From the NCBI GenBank assembly GCA_964573795.1, contig CAZNMF010000201.1:1-28743 (forward strand): a DNA stretch of 28,743 bases. Direction: 5' to 3'. Of this stretch, positions 1-7,443 are shown one piece after another. Every line of letters starts with the position of its first letter. The stretch's first letter is position 1. The position numbers and the translations under genes were made by a program. The stretch comes from CAZNMF01 sp964573795. Its GTDB lineage: Bacteria > Acidobacteriota > Vicinamibacteria > Vicinamibacterales > SCN-69-37. The notes under the pieces were generated by a model. It was not told where the DNA came from. It saw only the letters and a list, made by a program, of their open reading frames with translations, and ran no database searches.

Positions 1-834
1 GACGATTTCTCGCGGCCGTCATCGCTGGCCGAGACGCTGGAGATTCTCGAGACGAATCCCGGCGCGAAGATCGTCGCCGGCGCGACCGACGTCGGCGTCG
101 AGTCGAACTTGCGTCATCGCCGCTGGCCGCATCTGGTGAGCCTCGACGCGATCGAGGAGCTGCGTACGTGCGGCGAGAGCGGCGACGAGGTCCGGATCGG
201 CGCGGCATTGCCGCTGTCGGACATCCCGTCGCGCTGGCCCGGCGCGCCGGCCGTCGTGCACGAGTGGCTGGCGTTGTTCGCGTCGCCGCTGATCCGCAAT
301 CGCGCGACGCTCGGCGGGAATCTGGCGACCGCCTCGCCGATCGGCGACTCGGCACCGCTGTTGCTCGCGCTCGACGCGCGCGTCGAGATCGCCGGCCGCC
401 AGGGATCGCGCGTCGTGCCGCTCGATCGCTTTTTCACAGGCTATCGTCAGACCGCCTTGCAGCCGGCGGAAGCGATCGCGGCGATTCGGATTCCCAAGCC
501 GTGGCCGTCGCGTCTGGCGTTCTACAAAGTGGCCAAGCGCCAACTCGATGACATCAGCACCGTCGCAGCGGCCATGGCGCTCGACTGCGACGCGCGCGGC
601 CGCGTGACGCGCGCGCGATTTGCCTTTGGCGGCGTCGCGGCCACCCCGCTTCTCGTCGCCGCGGCGGAGGACGCGATCCTCGGCGAAATCTGGAACGAGC
701 GCGCCGCGGCGCGCGTGGGCGACGTGCTCGATCGCACGCTCGCGCCGCTCAGCGATCATCGTGGGACGAGCGCGTACCGCCGCGCCGTCTCGCGCTCGCT
801 GGTCGAGAAGTTCTGGTGGGAGCATCGATCATGA
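1..834 (+). CDS. xdhA: Xanthine dehydrogenase small subunit, FAD-binding part (5' truncated by window)
   Basis: The reading frame is open from base 1, so the gene starts upstream of the window. What is visible is the CO-dehydrogenase-type FAD domain. It has a KIVAGATDVGVE segment matching the usual AGGTD flavin loop (with Ala for the second Gly), then IRNRATLGGNLATASPIGD, the second flavin-contact motif, and FFTGYRQTALQP and FYKVAKRQLDDIS, which are typical of the bacterial XdhA type. In XdhA proteins a 2Fe-2S ferredoxin-like domain precedes the FAD domain; it would lie upstream and cannot be checked. The protein passes electrons from the molybdenum centre through FAD to NAD+ during hypoxanthine and xanthine oxidation. 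Its stop overlaps the next start by ATGA (831-834), indicating translational coupling with xdhB. The TTG at 109 could be mistaken for a start, but conserved sequence lies upstream of it. Confidence 0.93.
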   Translation, partial: DDFSRPSSLAETLEILETNPGAKIVAGATDVGVESNLRHRRWPHLVSLDAIEELRTCGESGDEVRIGAALPLSDIPSRWPGAPAVVHEWLALFASPLIRNRATLGGNLATASPIGDSAPLLLALDARVEIAGRQGSRVVPLDRFFTGYRQTALQPAEAIAAIRIPKPWPSRLAFYKVAKRQLDDISTVAAAMALDCDARGRVTRARFAFGGVAATPLLVAAAEDAILGEIWNERAAARVGDVLDRTLAPLSDHRGTSAYRRAVSRSLVEKFWWEHRS

Positions 835-3125
835 CGCGCGTCGGCGATGCCGTTCCGCACGAGTCTGCGCGCGGTCACGTCACAGGCGCTGCGCTCTACA
901 CCGATGACCTCTCGCCACGCTTCGTCGGGTTGCTCCACGCGTGGCCCGTGCTGGCGCCGCATGCGCATGCGCGCGTTGTCTCGCTCGATGTCTCCGCCGC
1001 GTCCGCTGAGCCCGGCGTCGTCACCGTCCTGACGAGCGACGATGTGCCCGGAGAGGGCGATTCAGGCGCGACGAGACACGACGAGCCGTTGTTCCCTCGC
1101 GAGGTGCTGTTCCATCGCCAGCCCGTCGCGTGGGTGCTCGGCGAGACGCCAGAAGCGGCACGGCGCGGCGCGGATCGCGTGAGCGCGACGTACGAGCCCC
1201 TGCCGGCGATTCTGACAATCGAACACGCGATCGACGCCGGCAGCTATCTGACGGAGGAGCTGCGCCTCGCGCGCGGTGATGTCGACGACGCGCTGTCGCA
1301 GAGTGCGCTTCGCCTCGAAGGCGAGCTCGCGATCGGCGGGCAGGAGCACTTCTACCTCGAGACGCAGGCCGCGATCGCGTGGCTCGACGAGAGCGGCGGC
1401 GTCACCGTCCAGTCGTCGACGCAGCATCCGTCCGAGACGCAGGACGTCGTCGCCCGCCTCCTCGGCCTGCCGCGTCATCGCGTCGTCGTCGAGTGCCTGC
1501 GCATGGGCGGCGCGTTCGGCGGCAAGGAAGTGCAGGCGAACGCGTACGCGGGGATTGCCGCGCTCGGTGCGTGGAAGACGCGCCGGCCCGTGCGCGTGCG
1601 GCTGCCGCGCGAGCTGGACATCGCGCTCACGGGCAAACGTCATCCGTACCTCGCGCGGTACGTCGCCGGCTTCAGTGCTGACGGCCGGATCCAGGCGCTG
1701 CGGCTGCGGCTCTGGTCCGACGGCGGCTGGAGCCTCGACCTGTCGGAGCCGGTGATGTGGCGGTCGCTCTTCCATTGCGACAACGCGTATCATCTGCCGG
1801 CTGTCGAAGCGATCGGCCGCGTCTGCCGCACGCACAAGACGTCGCAGACGGCGTTCCGCGGCTTCGGCGGCCCGCAGGCGATGGTCGTGATCGAGGAGAT
1901 CCTGTCGCGCGCGGCCGCGCGGTTGTCGATCGCGCCAGACGTCATTCGCGAGCGGAACTTCTATTGCGACGGCGACACGACGCACTACGGCCAACGCGTC
2001 GACGAGGCCGATCGCCTCCAGACGATCTGGTCGAGCGTGAAGGCCAGCAGCGCGTTCGAGACTCGACGCGCGGAGGTCGATCGCTTCAACGCGGCACATC
2101 CGCACGCGCGGCGCGGACTGGCGATCACGCCCGTGAAGTTCGGGATCTCGTTCACCGCCACGTTCTACAACCAGGCCGGCGCGCTCGTGCTCGTCTATCG
2201 CGACGGCAGCGTCCAGGTGAATCACGGCGGCACCGAGATGGGGCAGGGCCTGTTCACCAAGATCCAGCAGATCGCCGCCGACGCCTTGGGCGTGCCGCTC
2301 GATCGCGTGCGGTTGATGGCCACGCGCACGGACAAGGTGCCGAATACGTCGGCAACGGCTGCCTCGGCGGGCACGGATTTGAACGGCGCCGCCGTGCTCG
2401 ACGCGTGCCGGCAGATTCGCGATCGTCTGATGCCCGTGGCCGCGGCGATGCTCGGCTGCAACGCGAGCGACGTGACGTTCGACGAGGGCGGCGTGAACGG
2501 AGGCGGCAAGGCGACGACGTTTGCGGCCGTCTGCGAAGCCGCGTACATGCAGCGGATTCCGCTCTTCGCGCAGGGCTACTACCGGACGCCAGACATCTAC
2601 TTCGATCGCGCGACGGGCCGCGGCAAGCCGTTTCACTACTTCGCGTACGGCGCCGCAGTGGCGGAGGTCGAAATCGACGCGTTCACCGGCGCGTACCGCC
2701 TGCTGCGCACAGACATCCTCCAGGACGTCGGCGACTCCTCGTCGCCGACGATCGATCGCGGTCAGGTCGAAGGCGGGTTCGTGCAGGGCGTCGGCTGGCT
2801 CACGCTCGAGGAGCTGCTGTGGGACGAGCACGGCCGCGTCGCGACGGGTGGCGCGTCGACCTACAAGCTGCCGTCGTGGTCCGACGTGCCCGAGGTCTTT
2901 CGCGTCGATTTCCTCCCGCGCGCCACGCAGGCCAACGTCGTCGCCGGCAGCAAGGCCGTCGGCGAGCCGCCGTTGATGCTGGCAATCGCCGTGCGTGAAG
3001 CGCTGCGCGACGCGATTCGGGCGTTCGGCGACGGCGCGGATCCGCCTCTATCGAGCCCGCTGACGCCCGAGCGCGTCTTCTTCGCCGTACAGCACGCGCG
3101 GGCGGGACATCCGGTCCGCGCATGA
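831..3125 (+). CDS. xdhB: Xanthine dehydrogenase large subunit, molybdopterin-binding
   Basis: This is a 764-residue catalytic subunit that hydroxylates hypoxanthine to xanthine and xanthine to urate at a molybdenum-pterin centre. Hallmarks of the xanthine oxidase family are in order: GGAFGGKE near residues 226-233 (including the substrate-binding Glu), AFRGFGGPQ at 341-349 (the substrate-binding Arg at 343), GTEMGQGL at 467-474 (cofactor-contact Gln), a TSATAASAGTDLNG cofactor segment, and GEPP with the catalytic Glu at about 712. Length fits the bacterial XdhB type (about 770-780). The ATG at 831 is preferred because it overlaps the upstream stop and starts right before the conserved N-terminus. 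A GTG at 816 is in frame but would add five residues. The stop at 3123-3125 overlaps the ATG of the next gene (3122), continuing the coupled operon. Confidence 0.96.
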   Translation: MTRVGDAVPHESARGHVTGAALYTDDLSPRFVGLLHAWPVLAPHAHARVVSLDVSAASAEPGVVTVLTSDDVPGEGDSGATRHDEPLFPREVLFHRQPVAWVLGETPEAARRGADRVSATYEPLPAILTIEHAIDAGSYLTEELRLARGDVDDALSQSALRLEGELAIGGQEHFYLETQAAIAWLDESGGVTVQSSTQHPSETQDVVARLLGLPRHRVVVECLRMGGAFGGKEVQANAYAGIAALGAWKTRRPVRVRLPRELDIALTGKRHPYLARYVAGFSADGRIQALRLRLWSDGGWSLDLSEPVMWRSLFHCDNAYHLPAVEAIGRVCRTHKTSQTAFRGFGGPQAMVVIEEILSRAAARLSIAPDVIRERNFYCDGDTTHYGQRVDEADRLQTIWSSVKASSAFETRRAEVDRFNAAHPHARRGLAITPVKFGISFTATFYNQAGALVLVYRDGSVQVNHGGTEMGQGLFTKIQQIAADALGVPLDRVRLMATRTDKVPNTSATAASAGTDLNGAAVLDACRQIRDRLMPVAAAMLGCNASDVTFDEGGVNGGGKATTFAAVCEAAYMQRIPLFAQGYYRTPDIYFDRATGRGKPFHYFAYGAAVAEVEIDAFTGAYRLLRTDILQDVGDSSSPTIDRGQVEGGFVQGVGWLTLEELLWDEHGRVATGGASTYKLPSWSDVPEVFRVDFLPRATQANVVAGSKAVGEPPLMLAIAVREALRDAIRAFGDGADPPLSSPLTPERVFFAVQHARAGHPVRA

Positions 3126-4429
3126 CGGGCGCCGAGCTGATCCGATCGACGATCTTCCACACGACCGGCGACCCGCGGTACGACGCCGGCGCGTTCGTCG
3201 CGATCGACGACGGCGGCCTGCTGGTGCGGGACGGCCACATCGTGGCGTGCGCCGAGTTCGCGGCGATCCGCGCGGCGCACGCGGACGTGCCGGTGACCGA
3301 CTGGCGCGGCGGCTACGTCCTGCCCGGGCTCGTCGACACGCACGTCCACTTTCCGCAGTTGTGCGTGATCGGCCGGCTCGGCGACACGCTGCTCGACTGG
3401 CTCGAGCGCACGGCGCTGCCGGAGGAAGCGCGCATGGCGGACGTCGCGTATGCGCGCGAGACCGCGCGGCGATTCGTGCGGGCGCTCGTGTCGCATGGGA
3501 CGACGACGGCGTCGGTCTTCGGCGCGCATTTCGCGCCGGCCGTCGCGGAACTGTTCGAGGCGGCTGACGCCGCCGGCATTCGAATCGCGACGGGCCTGGT
3601 CCTGTCGGATCGCCGCCTGCGGCCCGAGCTGCATACGACGGCCGACGCGGCCTATCGCGAATCGACGGCCCTGATTCGCCGCTATCACGGGCACGGGCGT
3701 GCGCTGTACTCGGTGACGCCGCGCTTCGCGCTGTCGGCATCGGAGGCGCTGCTCGAGGTCTGCCAGACGCTGATGCGCGAGCAGCCGTCGATCCGCTGTC
3801 AGAGCCACATCAACGAGCAGCGCGACGAGATCGCGGCCGTCGACGCCCTGTTCCCCTGGGCGGAGGACTACCTGGCCGTGTACGAGCGCTTCGGTCTTGC
3901 CGGCGATCGCGCGATCCTCGCGCACGACGTGCACGCCACGCCGCCGGAGATCGATCGTCTCGCCGAGACCGGAGTGACGATCGCGCATTGTCCCGCGAGC
4001 AACGCCGCGCTCGGCAGCGGCATCTTCCCGCTGCGTCGGCATCTCGACGCCGGCGTCCGCTGCGCGCTCGGCACCGATGTCGGCGGCGGGATCGGGTTCG
4101 GCGTGCTGAAAGAGGCGCTGCAGGCGTATCTGATGCAGCGCGTGGCGCCGGAGCCGATCGTGCTGACGCCGCCCCATCTGCTGTATCTGGCGACGCGCGC
4201 AGGCGCCGAGGCGCTCGGGCTCGCGGACGTCACGGGAGACTTCACCGCGGGCAAGGCGGCGGATCTGGTGTGCATTCGTCCGTCCGAGCACTCGGTGCTG
4301 GCGGACGTGGTGCGCGGCGCGCGCGATCTGGAGCACGTGCTGTCGTCGCTGATCACGCTGGCCGGGGCGGAGTCGATTCGCGAGGTGCGCGTCGACGGCG
4401 ACGTCGTCCATCGATCGGAGGCCGCATGA
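3122..4429 (+). CDS. guaD: Guanine deaminase
   Basis: A 435-residue amidohydrolase that converts guanine to xanthine plus ammonia, feeding xanthine dehydrogenase encoded just upstream. Metal-site motifs are all present: PGLVDTHVHFPQ with His74 and His76, SHINEQRDEI with His229, AHDVHATPPEI with His268, and ALGTDVGGG with the metal-binding Asp319. The HFPQ segment after the first metal motif and the CPASNAALGSGIFPL segment are characteristic of guanine deaminases rather than of other amidohydrolases. Length matches E. coli GuaD (about 440). It starts 4 bp inside the end of xdhB and ends in an ATGA overlap with the next gene, so translation is probably coupled on both sides. The enzyme is cytoplasmic, with no signal peptide. 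Confidence 0.95.
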   Translation: MTGAELIRSTIFHTTGDPRYDAGAFVAIDDGGLLVRDGHIVACAEFAAIRAAHADVPVTDWRGGYVLPGLVDTHVHFPQLCVIGRLGDTLLDWLERTALPEEARMADVAYARETARRFVRALVSHGTTTASVFGAHFAPAVAELFEAADAAGIRIATGLVLSDRRLRPELHTTADAAYRESTALIRRYHGHGRALYSVTPRFALSASEALLEVCQTLMREQPSIRCQSHINEQRDEIAAVDALFPWAEDYLAVYERFGLAGDRAILAHDVHATPPEIDRLAETGVTIAHCPASNAALGSGIFPLRRHLDAGVRCALGTDVGGGIGFGVLKEALQAYLMQRVAPEPIVLTPPHLLYLATRAGAEALGLADVTGDFTAGKAADLVCIRPSEHSVLADVVRGARDLEHVLSSLITLAGAESIREVRVDGDVVHRSEAA

Positions 4430-4917
4430 CGATCGACGAGATCAACGCGCTCGATCGCCTCGCCTTCGTGGATGCGCTCGGCGGCGTCTTCGAGCACTCG
4501 CCGTGGATCGCCGAACGCGCGTGGGATCGCCGGCCGTTCGCGAGCGCCAGCGAGCTGCACGACGTGATGGTCGACGAGGTCGCGCACGCGTCGCGCGCCG
4601 AGCAGCTCGATCTGCTTCGGGCGCATCCGGATCTGGGCACGCGCGCCCGCATGAGCGCCGCCTCGTCTGGCGAACAGGCTGGCGCGGGGCTCGATCGCCT
4701 GCCGCCGGCGCTCTACGAGCGACTCCTGCGGCTCAATGGGACATATCGATCGCGCTTCGGCTTTCCGTTCATTCTCGCGGTCAGGGGCGCGACGACGGAC
4801 GAGGTCCTGTCGGCGATCGCGCGTCGCGTCGACGCGTCGCCTGAGGACGAACGGACCGAGGCGCTGGCGCAGGTCGCGCGGATCGCACGCAACCGGTTGA
4901 ACGACATCGTGCAGTGA
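4426..4917 (+). CDS. uraD: OHCU decarboxylase (2-oxo-4-hydroxy-4-carboxy-5-ureidoimidazoline decarboxylase)
   Basis: A 163-residue protein of the OHCU decarboxylase family, which forms S-allantoin from OHCU, the third step from urate. Visible family features are FEHSPWIAERAW near the N-terminus (His24), LLRAHPDLG, ASSGEQAGAGLD, and FGFPFILAVRG toward the C-terminus, followed by the usual helical end RNRLNDIV. The frame is open far upstream because of the GC bias, but the ATG at 4426 overlaps the guaD stop (ATGA) and gives the normal family length of about 165, so it is the start. Urate oxidase and hydroxyisourate hydrolase follow, so all three steps from urate to allantoin are encoded together. 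Identification rests on motif pattern and context. Confidence 0.93.
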   Translation: MTIDEINALDRLAFVDALGGVFEHSPWIAERAWDRRPFASASELHDVMVDEVAHASRAEQLDLLRAHPDLGTRARMSAASSGEQAGAGLDRLPPALYERLLRLNGTYRSRFGFPFILAVRGATTDEVLSAIARRVDASPEDERTEALAQVARIARNRLNDIVQ

Positions 4918-4936
4918 CTTTCAGGGTGAGGTCGAC

Positions 4937-5788
4937 GTGCAGCACTTCGTGAGCGGATCGAAGCGGCATTACTACGGCAAAGCCGACGTCGTCGTCTATC
5001 GCCTGCGTCGCGACGGCCGGACGCCGGCGGAGCAAAGCCCGGTGCTCGGCGCGAACGTGACGATGCTGGTCTACGGCGACGCGTTCTGGCCGACGTACGA
5101 GCGAGGCGACAACACCGGCTTGATCGCCACCGACTCGATGAAGAACTTCATCCAGCGGGAGACGATGGCTTACGCCGGCGGCGACCTCGAGGGCCTCTGC
5201 CGATTTCTCGGCGAGAAATTCCTGAGCCGCTATGCACAGGTCGAAGGGCTCCAGCTCTCGGCGGACGAGATTCCGTACGCGCGTCTCGGCGAGAGCGTCG
5301 CGTTCGTGCCCGCGGGCCCCGAGCGCGCAACGACGCGGATCGAGTTCGCGCGCGGACCGATCGTCGAGGCGACGTCCGGCCTGAAGGGCTTCAAGGCCGT
5401 GCGGCTCGGCGGCAGCGCGTTCTACGGCTTCGTGCGCGACGAGTACACGACGCTGCCGGACTTGCGCGATCGGCCGCTGCACATGTGGCTCGATCTCGAG
5501 TGGCGCTACGTCACGCCCGATCTCGCGTTCAACGACGGGCGCGTGACGAGGCAGGTGCGGGCGATCGTCCACGACGTGCTGCAGACGTTCGAGTCCGGCA
5601 GCATCCAGCAGGTCATCTACCGGATCGGCACGCGTGTGCTGGCGGACGTGCCGTCGATCGGCGAGGTCGATCTCGAAGCCAACAATCGCACGTGGGATAC
5701 GCTCGCCGAGCGCGGCGCGGAGCTGGGCGTCTACACCGACGCACGCCCGCCGTTCGGATGTCTGGGACTGAGACTGACGCGGGAGTGA
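4937..5788 (+). CDS. uox: Urate oxidase (factor-independent urate hydroxylase)
   Basis: A 283-residue cofactor-free uricase that oxidises urate to 5-hydroxyisourate using O2. The N-terminal YYGKADVVVYRL carries the likely catalytic Lys15, and GLIATDSMKNFIQR carries the conserved Thr-Asp pair (Thr65, Asp66); together these form the T-fold active site across subunits. The protein lacks the N-terminal decarboxylase fusion seen in Bacillus PucL; here the decarboxylase is the separate upstream gene. The GTG at 4937 is chosen as the start: a purine-rich GGGTGAGGT lies just ahead, and conserved sequence begins within ten residues. Only 19 bp separate it from uraD. No peroxisomal-type signal is expected or seen. 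The product is unstable and is handed to the downstream hydrolase. Confidence 0.94.
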   Translation: MQHFVSGSKRHYYGKADVVVYRLRRDGRTPAEQSPVLGANVTMLVYGDAFWPTYERGDNTGLIATDSMKNFIQRETMAYAGGDLEGLCRFLGEKFLSRYAQVEGLQLSADEIPYARLGESVAFVPAGPERATTRIEFARGPIVEATSGLKGFKAVRLGGSAFYGFVRDEYTTLPDLRDRPLHMWLDLEWRYVTPDLAFNDGRVTRQVRAIVHDVLQTFESGSIQQVIYRIGTRVLADVPSIGEVDLEANNRTWDTLAERGAELGVYTDARPPFGCLGLRLTRE

Positions 5789-5808
5789 CGCCGACCCGCC
5801 CATCGCGT

Positions 5809-5836
5809 GTAGCCCGTAGCCTGTAGTCTGTAGCCC
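5809..5836 (+). repeat. Four tandem heptamers (GTAGCCC family) ahead of hiuH
   Basis: Four consecutive 7-bp units read GTAGCCC, GTAGCCT, GTAGTCT and GTAGCCC, ending three bases before the hydroxyisourate hydrolase ATG. They occupy the place where a Shine-Dalgarno sequence would be. Related GTAGCCC-containing sequence recurs at 22903-22921 and, inverted, at 27491-27509. Confidence 0.85.
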
Positions 5837-5839
5837 GAC

Positions 5840-6193
5840 ATGGCCCGAGTCACCACTCACGTCCTCGACACCGCCCATGGCGTGCCCGCCGCGGGCGTCG
5901 CGATCGACGTTCACGTCGTCGACGGCGATGCGCGGCGGCTGGTGGCGACGGCGATGACCAGCGCGGACGGCCGGACGGCCGCGCCGCTCCTGACCGGCGA
6001 CACGATCGACACCGGCGTCTACGAGCTGACCTTCCACGTGGCGGACTATTTCCGCCGCGCGGGCGTGGCGTTGACCTCGCCGCCATTTCTCGGCGACGTC
6101 GTCGTGCGCATCGGTATCGCCGATGCGCACGGACACTACCACGTGCCGCTGTTGATCTCGCCGTACGGCTACAGCACGTATCGAGGCACCTAG
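5840..6193 (+). CDS. hiuH: 5-Hydroxyisourate hydrolase (transthyretin-related)
   Basis: A 117-residue transthyretin-like enzyme that hydrolyses 5-hydroxyisourate to OHCU. The N-terminal TTHVLDTAHGVPAAGV is the family signature including the catalytic His7. A central TSADGRT segment carries the expected Arg, and the HYHVPLLISPYGYSTYRGT end carries the second His and the C-terminal tetrapeptide. That tetrapeptide is normally YRGS; here it is YRGT, a conservative hydroxyl-for-hydroxyl change. There is no secretion signal, so it is cytoplasmic. An in-frame TAG at 5831-5833 means the ATG at 5840 is the first usable start, yet no ribosome-binding sequence precedes it, only heptamer repeats. The stop TAG shares its last base with the GTG of the next gene (6193). 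Confidence 0.95.
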   Translation: MARVTTHVLDTAHGVPAAGVAIDVHVVDGDARRLVATAMTSADGRTAAPLLTGDTIDTGVYELTFHVADYFRRAGVALTSPPFLGDVVVRIGIADAHGHYHVPLLISPYGYSTYRGT

Positions 6194-7443
6194 TGTTCGA
6201 GGTCGAGGCGCGTCGCGTGATCGACTGGTGCCGCGCGCTGGCGGCGCACTCCGAATCGCCTGCGAGCATCACGCGCGTCTGCCTCTCCGATCCGATGCGG
6301 CTCGTGCATCGCGATCTCGCTGCGTGGATGACGCGTCTCGGCATGGCGACGTCGATCGACGCGGCCGGCAACCTCCGCGGCGTCCGTCGCGCCATCCCTT
6401 CGTCCCCTGGTCCCCTGGTCCCCTCGTCCCCCGGTCCCTTCTATCTCGCCTCCCATCTCGATACCGTCCCCGACGCGGGCGCATTCGACGGCGTGCTCGG
6501 CGTGGTCTGGGCGCTGGCGGTCGTCGAGAGTCTGCGCGACGCGACGCTCCCGTTCGATGTCGAAGTCATCGGCTTTTCGGACGAAGAAGGCGTCCGGTTC
6601 CACACGCCGTTCATCGGCAGCCGCGCGCTCGCGGGCACGCTCGACGACGATCTGCTGGCGTGCCGCGACGAGACCGGCGTGTCCCTTCGCGAGGCGCTCG
6701 AGCGATTTGGCGCGGATCCCGATGCGCGCGATCGAGCGATCGCCCCGCCGAACGCGATCGGTTATCTCGAGTGTCACATCGAGCAGGGCCCGGTCCTCGA
6801 GCATCTCGATCGACCGCTCGCCGTCGTCGATCGGATCGCGGGCCAGACGCGCGCGGAGGTGACGTTCGCCGGCGCCGCGCGTCATGCCGGCACGACGCCG
6901 ATGTCGCTGCGCGCCGACGCGGTGGCCGCAGCAGCGGCATGGATCCTCGCCGTCGAGTCCGAGGCTGCGCGCGTGTCCGGCGCCGTCGCGACGTGCGGCC
7001 GCGTCGACGCGTCACCCGGGGCCGTGAATGTGATTGCCGGGTTGTGCCGTGTATCGCTCGACGTGCGTCACGCGAATGACGACATCCGCGCCGCACTGGT
7101 CGAGACGTTGCGGTCGCGCGCGCACGCGATCGCCGGCCGGCGCGGCGTGGGCATCGAGTGGGCGACCCGCATGGATCAGCCGGCCGTCGCGATGGACGCG
7201 TCGCTGACCGCGGAGCTCGCGCAGGCCGCCGGCCGTTGCGGCTACGTCGCGACGCCCATGACGAGCGGCGCCGGGCACGACGCGATGATCGTCGCGGCGC
7301 GTCTACCGGCCGCGATGCTGCTCGTGCGCAGTCCTGGCGGCGTGAGCCATCATCCCGACGAACGCGTCATCGACAGCGACATCGCCGCGGCGATCGCCGT
7401 CGGCCGCGAGCTTCTGTTCGGCCTGGCGCGGAGGCTCGTGTGA
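6193..7443 (+). CDS. allC: Allantoate amidohydrolase / N-carbamoyl amidase, M20 family
   Basis: A 416-residue M20-family zinc/manganese hydrolase that most likely cleaves allantoate to ureidoglycine, ammonia and CO2. Metal-site residues are visible: SHLDTVPDAGAFDGVLG (His88, Asp90, Asp99), SDEEGVRF (Glu131 and Glu132), LECHIEQGP (His195), and a C-terminal GAGHDAMI and GGVSHHPDE with the last ligand. GAGHDA and HIEQGP are typical of the AllC/hydantoinase-carbamoylase branch; carbamoyl-amino-acid amidase is the alternative. Placement directly before allantoinase strongly favours allantoate. The start is the GTG at 6193, overlapping the hiuH stop. Oddity: residues about 69-83 (SSPGPLVPSSPGPF) come from a tandem octamer tract and lengthen the loop before the first metal motif. 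The stop TGA (7441-7443) overlaps the next GTG. Confidence 0.9.
   Translation: MFEVEARRVIDWCRALAAHSESPASITRVCLSDPMRLVHRDLAAWMTRLGMATSIDAAGNLRGVRRAIPSSPGPLVPSSPGPFYLASHLDTVPDAGAFDGVLGVVWALAVVESLRDATLPFDVEVIGFSDEEGVRFHTPFIGSRALAGTLDDDLLACRDETGVSLREALERFGADPDARDRAIAPPNAIGYLECHIEQGPVLEHLDRPLAVVDRIAGQTRAEVTFAGAARHAGTTPMSLRADAVAAAAAWILAVESEAARVSGAVATCGRVDASPGAVNVIAGLCRVSLDVRHANDDIRAALVETLRSRAHAIAGRRGVGIEWATRMDQPAVAMDASLTAELAQAAGRCGYVATPMTSGAGHDAMIVAARLPAAMLLVRSPGGVSHHPDERVIDSDIAAAIAVGRELLFGLARRLV
6402..6440 (+). repeat. Tandem octamer tract (GTCCCCTG-type) inside allC
   Basis: Nearly five head-to-tail 8-bp units: GTCCCCTG twice, then GTCCCCTC, GTCCCCCG, and a partial GTCCCTT. The tract lies within the allC reading frame and encodes a Pro/Ser/Gly-rich loop. 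Eight is not a multiple of three, so gain or loss of one unit would shift the frame. Confidence 0.85.

Noticed and set aside
4200..4425. N-terminal fusion domain on OHCU decarboxylase
   Set aside because: The frame is open upstream within guaD, but the overlap start at 4426 gives the exact family length and guaD is clearly the coding frame there.
6402..6440. CRISPR-like repeats
   Set aside because: The units are 8 bp and directly adjacent, with no spacers.
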